NCBI RefSeq assembly: GCF_000332195.1
Contig: NZ_KB235922.1
Span: forward strand, 2,504,211 to 2,568,210
Reading direction: 5' to 3'
DNA from: Pleurocapsa sp. PCC 7319
GTDB taxonomy: Bacteria; Cyanobacteriota; Cyanobacteriia; Cyanobacteriales; Xenococcaceae
Length of the DNA: 64,000 bases
A program made the position numbers and the translations under genes. Each line of letters starts with the position of its first letter. Within the stretch, counting starts at the first letter, position 1. This document shows positions 30,132-38,600 of this stretch, one piece after another. The notes beneath the pieces are model-generated. The model searched no databases, was not told the DNA's origin, and saw only the letters and a program-made list of their open reading frames with translations.

Positions 30132-30726
30132 AATTTTTCCTCTTGATAAATTAGTATTAAATCAAGCTTTTTCTTGATTCATTTACCATATTCATTTGAG
30201 CTACTGAGATGACGATGAAGAGGACTTGAAAAAACAATATATAATTCCTTGAAAAAATCCAATCAATAATTCAGCAAATATTAATTAAGTAAAGATATAA
30301 TCTTAGATGTTTACGTTATTGAGTAAATTTGATTATTGTTTCTGCAACGGTAAAGATTAAGATTCTTTAATTTGTTTGTATTTATTTTAGGATATTTTAC
30401 CTAATATTATCAGATATCCCAATTAAAACAGGGTAACTAAAAATTTGTGATCAGATTTCAATTTTTGCTTACTCAAAAATGACTAAGTCCTATTACGAGA
30501 AATTACAATCTATTATTCTGGATGCCTTAAAGAGTTAATCTCGATCATAAGTAAGTAATTAATTTGTGCTTAATTGACTAATAAATATCTAGACACGTAA
30601 CTATTATCTCGGACATTTTTGACCAGCTATTTTGTTGTCTAGAAGCCAGAAGCTAACAGCTAAGAGTTTTATGAAGCACAAAAGTATGTCTTAACTAAAA
30701 TAAAATTTTTACTTTGGGGTTAAAAT
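30132..30726. other. Intergenic region, divergent promoters
   Basis: About 600 bp between two divergently transcribed genes. It must carry both promoters. Very AT-rich; short AGCCAGAAGCTAACAGCTAAG-like words near 30640 resemble dispersed short repeats. No ORF, hairpin with T-tract or RNA gene was recognised. Confidence 0.45.
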
Positions 30727-32766
30727 ATGAGTAAAAATGGCATCAAGAACATTCGTAATGTGGCAATTGTCGGACCATACTCCAGCGGAAAAACCACGTT
30801 ACTAGAAAGTATTTTATTTGTTACTAATGCAATTACCCGTAAAGGTAATATCAAAGACGGTAATACTGTAAGTGATAGTTCCGCTGAAGCACGCGATCGC
30901 AGTATGAGTGTGGAATTATCAGTTGCTAGTACTAAATATCAAGAGATTGATTTTACTTTTTTAGATTGTCCAGGCTCAGTAGAATTTACTCAAGAAACCT
31001 ATAATGCTTTGGTTGGTGCCGGAACTGTGATCATCGTTTGCGAACCGGTAATCGAAAAAGTTTTAACTTTAGCACCCTTATTTAAATTTCTGGATGATTG
31101 GGAAATTCCCCACTTAGTATTTATAAATAAAATTGACCGTAGCTCCTACGGTTATATGGAAATTATTCAGGCTCTTAAGCAAGTTTCTAGTCGCCCCTTA
31201 ATTCCTCAACAATACCCTATTCATCAAAATGATCAGTGTCTTGGGTATATCGATTTAGTAACTGAACAGGCTTATCACTATCATTCTAATAGCCCTGCTG
31301 ACCAAGTGCCATTCCCTGAGGATTTGGCAGAAGCAGAACACGCTGCACGCCAGGAAATGTTGGAAACTCTGGCAGATTATGACGATCATCTTTTAGAAGA
31401 ATTAATTGAAGAAATTGAACCACCCCAATCGGAAATACTTAAAGATCTTAAGCAAGAATTAAGTGCTGATTTAATTGTTCCTGTATTCTTTGGCATGGCA
31501 GAACATGATTATGGAGTGCGTCCCCTGCTCGATGCTTTAGTCAAAGAAGCACCTTCTCCTGAGATTACGGCAGAACGTCGTGGTCTGAAAACCGACGGAA
31601 CTGGGGATACGATTGTTCAAGTCTTAAAGACATATTTTACTTCCCAAGGTGGGCGTTTATCTCTAGTTAGAGTTTGGCAAGGAGAGCTAACTGATGGCAT
31701 GACCCTAAATGGAGAGAGAACCGGGGGAATGTATCACTTAATGGGTCAACAACAACAACCGATTAACCGAGCATCTGTAGGAAGTATAGTTGCACTTGGT
31801 CGTTTGGAAGTAGCCAAGACTGGAGATACCCTAACTAATTCGACCAAATCGATTTCACCACTGCCCCAAGCAGATAAACTATCACCCGTATACGCACTAG
31901 CAATCACTCCAGAAAACCGCAAAGATGAAGTTAAACTTAGCAGTGCTTTAGGCAAACTTTTAGACGAAGATCCTTCTCTACATTGGGAACAGCATGGTGA
32001 TACCCGAGAAGTCATTTTATGGGGACAGGGAGAAGTACATCTTCAAGTTACCTTAGATCGTCTACGACGCAAGTATAGCTTGCCTATGAGTACCCATCTA
32101 CCTCAAGTACCCTATAAAGAAACTATTCGTCGTTCAACCAATTCCCATGGTCGATACAAACATCAAAGTGGCGGACATGGCGCATTTGGAGATGTTTATT
32201 TGGATATTAAACCTTTGTCTCGTGGCGAAGGTTTTCAGTTTCATCAAACTATTGTGGGTGGAGTAGTTCCCAAACAGTATATTCCCGGTGTCGAAACTGG
32301 AGTCCGAGAATATCTCAAAAATGGTCCTTTAGGGTTCCCTGTAGTTGATGTTGACGTGACCCTTACTGATGGTTCTCATCACTCCGTAGATAGTTCAGAA
32401 CAAGCTTTTAAACAGGCTGCTCGTATTGCGATGAACGACGGAATGTTGCAGTGTAATCCTGTGTTACTCGAACCAGTTTTATCAATTACCATTTCCGTAC
32501 CGACTGAATTTACCTCTAAAGCTCTGCAATTAATTACTGGACGAAGAGGACAAATATTAGGTTACGAAAGTGTTTCCGACTGGAAAAATTGGGACAAGGT
32601 AATGGGTTATCTACCTCAAGCTGAAATGCATAACTTTATTATTGAGCTGCGATCGCTTACGTTAGGGGTTGGTTTTTTCGACTGGAAATACGATCACCTA
32701 CAAGAAGTGCCTGATAAACTGGCTAATAATATTTTGACTGTAGCTGAAAGTAACGGTAAAAAATAA
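30727..32766 (+). CDS. Elongation factor G-like GTPase with variant G3 motif
   Basis: 679-aa translational GTPase of the EF-G fold: GTPase domain (about 9-275), then domains II to V. P-loop GPYSSGKTT (16-24) replaces the AHIDAGKTT of true EF-G. The G3 motif is DCPGS, not DTPGH, so the histidine needed for ribosome-stimulated hydrolysis is a serine. G4 is FINKID. Domain IV keeps GGHGAFGDVYLDIKP and VVGGVVPKQYIPG; domain V keeps TGRRGQILGYE. This divergent paralogue group occurs in cyanobacteria and other phyla; its role (ribosome recycling, stalling or stress) is not known. Solo gene with ATG at 30727. Confidence 0.88.
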   Translation: MSKNGIKNIRNVAIVGPYSSGKTTLLESILFVTNAITRKGNIKDGNTVSDSSAEARDRSMSVELSVASTKYQEIDFTFLDCPGSVEFTQETYNALVGAGTVIIVCEPVIEKVLTLAPLFKFLDDWEIPHLVFINKIDRSSYGYMEIIQALKQVSSRPLIPQQYPIHQNDQCLGYIDLVTEQAYHYHSNSPADQVPFPEDLAEAEHAARQEMLETLADYDDHLLEELIEEIEPPQSEILKDLKQELSADLIVPVFFGMAEHDYGVRPLLDALVKEAPSPEITAERRGLKTDGTGDTIVQVLKTYFTSQGGRLSLVRVWQGELTDGMTLNGERTGGMYHLMGQQQQPINRASVGSIVALGRLEVAKTGDTLTNSTKSISPLPQADKLSPVYALAITPENRKDEVKLSSALGKLLDEDPSLHWEQHGDTREVILWGQGEVHLQVTLDRLRRKYSLPMSTHLPQVPYKETIRRSTNSHGRYKHQSGGHGAFGDVYLDIKPLSRGEGFQFHQTIVGGVVPKQYIPGVETGVREYLKNGPLGFPVVDVDVTLTDGSHHSVDSSEQAFKQAARIAMNDGMLQCNPVLLEPVLSITISVPTEFTSKALQLITGRRGQILGYESVSDWKNWDKVMGYLPQAEMHNFIIELRSLTLGVGFFDWKYDHLQEVPDKLANNILTVAESNGKK

Positions 32767-32864
32767 TCTTCTTAATTATCTTAAATTATAAATTTTTCGG
32801 CGGTTGACACTCGGATAATAAAGAGGGCAATCGCCATTATTTTTGGAACATCTCTGAAATTTAT

Positions 32865-32889
32865 GATTACTGATTACTGATTACTGATT
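32865..32889. repeat. Heptamer tandem repeat (GATTACT)3
   Basis: Three GATTACT units plus a partial fourth, overlapping the 3' end of the DUF3747 gene (stop at 32881). Confidence 0.85.
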
Positions 32890-33663
32890 GTTGCCAGTGT
32901 TTCCTTGGGATAAGTTGTGTAGCAAAGGATTAACCACATTGTTATAGAGTTGTTCAACGCTATCTACTAAAACCTGAGTATCTACATTATTAGTTGTTGG
33001 AGTAGTAGTGTTAGCTCTACCTTGAGTAACAGTACTACTAGTAGATGTGCTATTAGTGGACGAGTTGCTATTAACCGAAGTACTGGAAGTAGCAGAATAG
33101 CTGCTGTTAGTAATACCAGGATTTCCACTTAAATAGAGATGCTCGATTACTTGTCCTTGATGAACCCTCTTGGTAATTTGCCAACCAGGATTAAGGATTA
33201 TTTTCATGGCACCATTACTGATACCATTGGTTTTACCAATTACAGTGTTGGGTCGAGAAGGATCTTTATGAAAGGCAACCAACTGTAGTTCACCATTGTT
33301 TTCGACGATCTTCATTACATGAGCTACTCGATCATCTTGACCGTTAAGGCGAAGAGTGTAACCGTTGGTATTGTAAATTCGGCGACAGCTATCAGTATGA
33401 TCGAAATTTAATAGTGATAGATCTACTTGAACAGGAGCTACTCCAGACTCATTCCAGCATTTTTTGCCTCCAGGTATTTGTTCAATAATTTCTAAGCGAT
33501 GTTCTTTATAACCGAAGGGAACAGCCACCACAGCAAATTGATTTTGATTAACCCGTTGCTCTTGAAAAGAAACTGCCTTGGCTTGAGGAACAGCCATCAC
33601 AGCAGTACTGGCGATCGCGGATAAAGTTAACAACAATGATTTGAGACGATTATAAGATTTCAT
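32881..33663 (-). CDS. DUF3747-type exported cyanobacterial protein
   Basis: 260 aa with a cleavable signal peptide (LLTLSAIASTAVMAVPQAKA, cleavage near residue 30). The mature N-terminal 150 residues (QNQFAVVAVPFGYKEHRLEI, DSCRRIYNTNGYTLRLNGQD, LVAFHKDPSRPNTVIGKTNG) match the DUF3747 group. The C-terminal 80 residues are a low-complexity Ser/Thr/Asn linker (NSNSSTNSTSTSSTVTQG), as in surface-exposed proteins. Two cysteines could form a disulfide. Function unknown; envelope location inferred. Confidence 0.78.
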   Translation of the reverse strand: MKSYNRLKSLLLTLSAIASTAVMAVPQAKAVSFQEQRVNQNQFAVVAVPFGYKEHRLEIIEQIPGGKKCWNESGVAPVQVDLSLLNFDHTDSCRRIYNTNGYTLRLNGQDDRVAHVMKIVENNGELQLVAFHKDPSRPNTVIGKTNGISNGAMKIILNPGWQITKRVHQGQVIEHLYLSGNPGITNSSYSATSSTSVNSNSSTNSTSTSSTVTQGRANTTTPTTNNVDTQVLVDSVEQLYNNVVNPLLHNLSQGNTGNNQ

Positions 33664-33808
33664 TTTAATAAGCCTCTATAAGATAAACATTGATATAAAT
33701 TTCATTTCTTATTGTCTAATTAGGGAAGAAATCTCTTTTATATGCAGATCTTGATAGTGGTACAAATTAATTTACAACACCAATACGATTGCTAAAGTAC
33801 TAGAATAA

Positions 33809-34183
33809 ATGCAGTTTCTTAGGAACAGAACCATGAGTAATTGGATTATCAAGGCAGCTCTATTTTTAATTGGAGTGATATCTTTGAATTCGGCTAGTAG
33901 TATAGTTCAAGCTCAGCAAATTCCATCAGGAGACTTAGGTAATACTACTCCCAATTTGCGCCTATCTCCAGGTCAATTGAATAATTTGGAACCAATAAGA
34001 CAACCAAGTTTTTCCACTGAATCAGGTAGTGGCTCTCAGCAATTTTTCCGACAGGGGAGAGAACAGCTTTTCTTATTACCTGAAGAAAAGTCAGAACCTA
34101 TTTTAAAACTTGATAAAACTATTGAAGCCGAGGGTCTAAATTATCAAGATCTACAACCTCAAAGACTTGATTCCGATAACTGA
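33809..34183 (+). CDS. Small exported hypothetical protein
   Basis: Up to 124 aa. Hydrophobic segment WIIKAALFLIGVISLNSASS followed by IVQAQQ suggests a signal peptide with cleavage after VQA. The alternative start ATG at 33833 (MSNWIIK) gives a more normal signal peptide than 33809 (MQFLRNRT). The mature part is Pro/Gln/Ser-rich (NTTPNLRLSPGQLNNLEPIR) and no domain is recognised. Divergent from the DUF3747 gene, so the two may share a control region. Confidence 0.6.
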   Translation: MQFLRNRTMSNWIIKAALFLIGVISLNSASSIVQAQQIPSGDLGNTTPNLRLSPGQLNNLEPIRQPSFSTESGSGSQQFFRQGREQLFLLPEEKSEPILKLDKTIEAEGLNYQDLQPQRLDSDN

Positions 34184-34719
34184 CTTCTTATATTAGTCAT
34201 GGTATTAGTTATGGAATCATTGACACGGATAAAAAACTCCCAAGCTAATAATTTTGAGAAAAGCTTGGGGAAAGATCATTGGATCTAAAACAAATATTTA
34301 ATCAGAATTGAGTGACTTTTCGCCGATTACCTCAGACCGTTTTGATGAAGGATTGCGCCTTCCCTCGGTAAAAGTTAAGTGGAGGAAGCGATAAAAACTC
34401 CACAACGATTAGTTTACTCTGAACTGTCCGAAAACCTGGCGATCGCTCTCCTTCAGTTTCCAGCAATGGGTCACAACGGTATAACTCCCATCCAGTACAA
34501 TATTCTTTATTCTTTATACTATCTAATATATTATGGGAAATTATTAAGAGCAACTTCTGTCATAAGTTGTATTATTTTAGCGGTTATTTTATTAAATTTT
34601 TAATCGTTTTGTTAAAAAAATAGACTTGAAAAATAGATAATTTGAGAGATATAAGCGGAACAATCTTCTCAATCTAAATCTAGATTATAGCTGCGGTAAG
34701 ATTCTGGATAGTTAATATT
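34184..34719. other. Intergenic region with a hairpin and weak ORFs
   Basis: A hairpin CCCAAGCT / AGCTTGGG at 34237-34265 has a T-tract only on the minus strand (AAAAAACTC on the plus side). Overlapping open frames on both strands (34332-34603) have no family resemblance and no good ribosome site. I do not call a gene here. The 3' part should hold the promoter of the hybrid kinase. Confidence 0.4.
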
Positions 34720-36222
34720 ATGTTTGCCAAATTAATGTCTAGAGAACGCAACCAGACTCCTAAAGCTGACATTCTTGCCATTGATGACACGCCAGAAAAT
34801 TTGGCTTTACTATCTCAGATGTTAACCGAAAAAGGCTACAAAGTTAGAAGCGTAACTAAAGGTTCTACAGCCTTGAGAGGTGCCAAAGCTGCTCCTCCAG
34901 ATTTAATTCTGTTGGATGTCAAGATGCCAGAAATGAATGGCTATGAGGTGTGTCGATATCTAAAAGCAGATGAACGCACTCGCAATATTCCTGTAATCTT
35001 CATTAGTGCTTTAGGTGATGTTTTTGATAAAGTGAAAGCTTTTCAAGCTGGTGGTGTGGATTATATTACCAAGCCATTTCAAGTCGAAGAGGTTCTGGCA
35101 AGATTAGATACTCATCTGACTATTCGTAATCTACAACTGAAGCTGCAAGCTCAAAATACCCAATTACAGCAAGAAATAGCGGAAAAAACTGCTGCTGAAG
35201 ATAAATTTGCCAAAGCATTTCGTTCTTGCCCCAATCCGATCGCGATCGCCACTTATGAGTCGGGACATTTACTTGAGGTAAATAAAAGTTTTCTGCAAAT
35301 GAGTGGTTATTCAGAAGCTGAAGTAATTGGTAAAGATATTAGTCAATACTATTCTTTTTCAGCCTCAGAAAAATATGACCAAGTATTACAAAAATGTCAG
35401 ACAGAGAATTTCGTTCGTAATCAAGAATTAGAATTTCAGTCGAAATCAGGTCAAATTAAAACTATTCTGCTTTCTCTAGAATTAATTGAATTGGGGGGAA
35501 CTAAATGCACTCTCCAGATTATGAACGACATTACCGAACGGAAAAGGCTGGAAAACGAATTTATTTCCCTAGTTAGTCACGAGTTGAGAACACCGATGAC
35601 CTCGACAATTGGTGCTTTAGATTTATTGAATTCTGGTCAGCTTGGTACATTAAGCGATCGCGGTCAACAAATTTTAAAAGTTGCTATACGTAACATAGAA
35701 CGTCTAATTCGTCTGGTGAACGATATTCTAGATTTAGAACGAATCAAGTCAGGGAAGATTACGATTGAACCAGTAAATTGTGACTTAGTGCCGCTATTAA
35801 TTCAAGCTACAGAAACAATGCAAGCAATGGCAGAAAAAGCTCAAGTTCAAGTACTACTGGAACCAAGTACCGTTTCTCTGAGACTAGATCCTGATCGTAT
35901 GTTGCAAACATTAACTAATTTGCTCAGCAACGGAATTAAATTTACTGAACCTGGGGGAATAGTCAAGTTAAAAGCTAGTGTTAATGGCGATCGCTGTCAA
36001 ATAACTGTTCAAGATACTGGCAGAGGTATCCCCGAAGATAAATTAGAGTCTATATTTGAGCGTTTTCATCAGGTAGATGCTTCCGACTCCCGCAGTAAAG
36101 GAGGGACGGGTTTAGGTCTCGCTATCTGTCGTCATATAGTCGAACGACACAACGGTAAGATTTGGGTAGAAAGTGTTTTAGGGAAAGGAAGCACGTTTTA
36201 TATTAGTTTGCCTCTAAATTAA
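34720..36222 (+). CDS. Hybrid sensor kinase: REC-PAS-HisKA-HATPase
   Basis: 500 aa, no membrane helix. An N-terminal receiver domain (about 17-130) has DD at 22-23, phosphoacceptor D66 in LILLDVKMP and the Lys of YITKPF. A coiled coil (LQLKLQAQNTQLQQEIAEKT) leads to a PAS domain (about 160-275). HisKA follows with SLVSHELRTPMTSTIG (His is the phosphosite), then the ATPase domain with NLLSNGIKFT, DTGRGIPEDK and GGTGLGLAICRHIVE. The layout fits a phosphorelay protein that receives from an upstream kinase and also signals onward. The response regulator 123 bp downstream is a probable partner. Confidence 0.95.
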   Translation: MFAKLMSRERNQTPKADILAIDDTPENLALLSQMLTEKGYKVRSVTKGSTALRGAKAAPPDLILLDVKMPEMNGYEVCRYLKADERTRNIPVIFISALGDVFDKVKAFQAGGVDYITKPFQVEEVLARLDTHLTIRNLQLKLQAQNTQLQQEIAEKTAAEDKFAKAFRSCPNPIAIATYESGHLLEVNKSFLQMSGYSEAEVIGKDISQYYSFSASEKYDQVLQKCQTENFVRNQELEFQSKSGQIKTILLSLELIELGGTKCTLQIMNDITERKRLENEFISLVSHELRTPMTSTIGALDLLNSGQLGTLSDRGQQILKVAIRNIERLIRLVNDILDLERIKSGKITIEPVNCDLVPLLIQATETMQAMAEKAQVQVLLEPSTVSLRLDPDRMLQTLTNLLSNGIKFTEPGGIVKLKASVNGDRCQITVQDTGRGIPEDKLESIFERFHQVDASDSRSKGGTGLGLAICRHIVERHNGKIWVESVLGKGSTFYISLPLN

Positions 36223-36345
36223 TTGGTTTAATCAGTTATGCAGAGAAAAGAAAAATCGAAACTTTAAATTTTGAAAAATTCTCTAGTTATTCTCGATCGC
36301 AGTTTAAATTAGTTACGTTGATTTAAGCTAGGGTGATCAATTAGC

Positions 36346-36732
36346 ATGAGCAAAAAAGTTTTAATTATTGATGATGAGGATGATGTCAAAGAAATAGCTC
36401 AAATGGGCTTAGAAATGGCAGCCGATTGGAACGTTATTACGGCGAATTCTGGAAAGGCAGGATTAGAATTAGCAGCAAGTAGCCAACCAGAAGTGATCCT
36501 TTTAGATTTAATGATGCCTGACTGGGATGGGCAAGAAACTCTCAAGCATTTAAAAGCCAATCAAAGCACAGTTAAGATCCCTGTAATTTTGATGACTGCC
36601 AAAACCAAATCGGCGATCGCCTCAGAGTTAACTGGCTTAGATATAGTTGGTATCATTACAAAACCTTTTCGTCCGCTCCAATTACCTGAGCAAATTGCTG
36701 AGATTCTCAATCAATTTGAAGTGAATAAGTAA
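36346..36732 (+). CDS. Single-domain response regulator
   Basis: 128-aa CheY-like receiver without output domain. Acidic pocket DDEDD (9-13), phosphoacceptor D54 in ILLDLMMPDW, the Thr of LMTAKT and the Lys of IITKPF are all present. Located just after a hybrid kinase on the same strand, so likely its target in a short phosphorelay. Confidence 0.94.
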   Translation: MSKKVLIIDDEDDVKEIAQMGLEMAADWNVITANSGKAGLELAASSQPEVILLDLMMPDWDGQETLKHLKANQSTVKIPVILMTAKTKSAIASELTGLDIVGIITKPFRPLQLPEQIAEILNQFEVNK

Positions 36733-36760
36733 TTCTCAATTCTTTCTGTGTATCAGAGCG

Positions 36761-37696
36761 TCAAGATTGATTTAATTTACGTCTGAGTTCAAAACAACCT
36801 AGCAAAATAAGTGCTATCCCCAAAGGTATTAGAAAACGAATTGCCCGATAAGCTAGAAGTGAGCTGAAAATGCTTGGGGCAGAAATACTTTTGGGCAACA
36901 GAAAAATTATTATCGTTTCAAATACACCAATTCCCCCCGGGACGTTGCTCATAATTGAGGTGGACATAGCGAGCAGATAAATACTAAAAAAACTGAAATA
37001 TGATTTGTCAGGATATTCAGGAATTAAACAATATAATACTGCTGCTGCTAAAGCCCAATCTAAAGAAAAAATAGTAATTTGGCTTAGTGTAGTAGTGAGT
37101 TTCGGGAAACAGATGATTTTCCCCTTAATTCTCAGGCATTTTCTACGCCAACAAAAATATAAATAAGTTCCTACAGATAGGAGGGCGATAATTCCCAGGT
37201 AACGAATAATTGAGATATTTAGATTAATAAAGCTAGGTAGTTTAAAAGAATTAGTCAAAAAAGTGATTCCACTTAGAGTCAACAATCCTAACCAAAACGT
37301 CAAATTACCTAAAGCCGTCACCTTGGCTATATTTCTTCGGGGAACTCTCCACAAGGAGTAAAAACGATAGCGAATTCCTCCACCAATGAGTAAAGTGTAA
37401 CCAGTAGTGTTGCTCACAGCATAGGTAATAAAAGTTGTAAATAGAATACGCTTAATATTTAAATCATAATTAAGGCAAAGAAAAGCGATGATATCGTAGG
37501 TACTAATGATTAAATAGTCAATAATAGTCAAGCAAAAAGCAGAAGATAATTGACTTTTTTCCAGAGTAGAAAAACTATCTAAAATCTCTTTTGGGTTGTA
37601 GCGACCCAATTCTTGATTCAGTATGCAGAGAGAAAAAACTAGTAAGCCAACAGCCAGAGTAGGATAAAGAAAACGAGTTAGGCGATCGCGCTTCAT
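36761..37696 (-). CDS. Lysylphosphatidylglycerol synthase-type integral membrane protein
   Basis: 311 aa with about eight membrane helices. YAVSNTTGYTLLIGGGIRYRFY and SIMSNVPGGIGVFETIIIFLLP are signature segments of the AglD/MprF-type membrane domain (UPF0104/YbhN-like), which in MprF acts as a lipid flippase. The cytosolic synthase domain of MprF is absent. Probably moves or recognises a lipid; the substrate is unknown. 24 bp downstream of the glycerophosphodiesterase gene on the same strand, so the two may act together on lipids. Confidence 0.85.
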   Translation of the reverse strand: MKRDRLTRFLYPTLAVGLLVFSLCILNQELGRYNPKEILDSFSTLEKSQLSSAFCLTIIDYLIISTYDIIAFLCLNYDLNIKRILFTTFITYAVSNTTGYTLLIGGGIRYRFYSLWRVPRRNIAKVTALGNLTFWLGLLTLSGITFLTNSFKLPSFINLNISIIRYLGIIALLSVGTYLYFCWRRKCLRIKGKIICFPKLTTTLSQITIFSLDWALAAAVLYCLIPEYPDKSYFSFFSIYLLAMSTSIMSNVPGGIGVFETIIIFLLPKSISAPSIFSSLLAYRAIRFLIPLGIALILLGCFELRRKLNQS

Positions 37697-37720
37697 TAAT
37701 AAAGTAATTAGTCATAAATT

Positions 37721-38404
37721 TTAGCAACTTGATACAACTCGTTCAGGATAATTGGTAAATATACCATCGACTTGTAATTTTCTCATAAGACGAATATCAT
37801 CAGGCTGATTAACGGTATAAACCCAAACTGGTAAATCTTGTTGATGCACGGAAGTGATTAATTCCTGGGTTACAAAATCCAAACTAGCAATAACTATACT
37901 TGCATCTAATTGCTGGGCGATATTTAAATAACCCCAAGGAATACCATAAATTAAAAGACCAATTTTGACAGTAGGACAAATTGACCTAAATTGGTTCAGT
38001 TCATAATGGTTAAAAGAGGAAACTACAAAATCTTGTTCCGACCAACCTTGGCTAACATACTCTTGAATCAGGTTAGCAACTAGCTTAGCAGTACTATGTC
38101 CCTTTAATTCAATATTAATCATGGCTTGTCGATTTATCGTCTCCAAGACTTCTTGTAAGATAGGAATTTTTTCTCCTTTGCCAGCATCAAGCGATCGCAA
38201 ATAAGTTAAATTTTTCTGTTCCAGATAGCCAGCCCCATTAGTCGTTCTGGATAAATCGCGATCGTGAATTACAACTAAATTATTTTCTACGTTATGAACA
38301 TCAATTTCAACCGCATCAACTCCCAAAGCTAGAGCTTTTCTAATTGATCGCAAAGTATTTTCTGGCTCATGTCCCATTGCCCCCCGATGTCCGATACATA
38401 ACAT
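37721..38404 (-). CDS. Glycerophosphodiester phosphodiesterase
   Basis: Hydrolyses glycerophosphodiesters to glycerol-3-phosphate and an alcohol. 227 aa, TIM-barrel GDPD family: IGHRGAMGHEPENTLRSI (catalytic His and Glu), DAVEIDVHNVENNLVVIHDRD (metal-binding Glu/Asp and the second His) and SRTTNGAG. No signal peptide, so cytosolic. Start ATG 38404. First gene of a probable two-gene operon with the flippase-like protein. Confidence 0.93.
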   Translation of the reverse strand: MLCIGHRGAMGHEPENTLRSIRKALALGVDAVEIDVHNVENNLVVIHDRDLSRTTNGAGYLEQKNLTYLRSLDAGKGEKIPILQEVLETINRQAMINIELKGHSTAKLVANLIQEYVSQGWSEQDFVVSSFNHYELNQFRSICPTVKIGLLIYGIPWGYLNIAQQLDASIVIASLDFVTQELITSVHQQDLPVWVYTVNQPDDIRLMRKLQVDGIFTNYPERVVSSC

Positions 38405-38600
38405 GATTGATAATTAATAGTGAATAATTGATAATGAACAATTAGCATCTACCTTAGAAAGAAATTAGCTACAGAACTACTATTGTTTGATTTAAAGCAG
38501 CTTATTCCACGCCCACCTTTAGGGCTTAAAGCTAAAAATTAAAGGCAAAAACTAGAAACCAGTAAATCTGAACGAAGCTAATTCATAAGAGGCATTATAA

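Noticed and set aside
34237-34265. Terminator of the exported protein at 33809-34183
   Set aside because: The T-tract is on the wrong strand for that gene; no minus-strand gene upstream is supported.
34332-34603. Overlapping small ORFs on both strands upstream of the hybrid kinase
   Set aside because: No recognisable domain, weak starts, and each is the shadow of the other.
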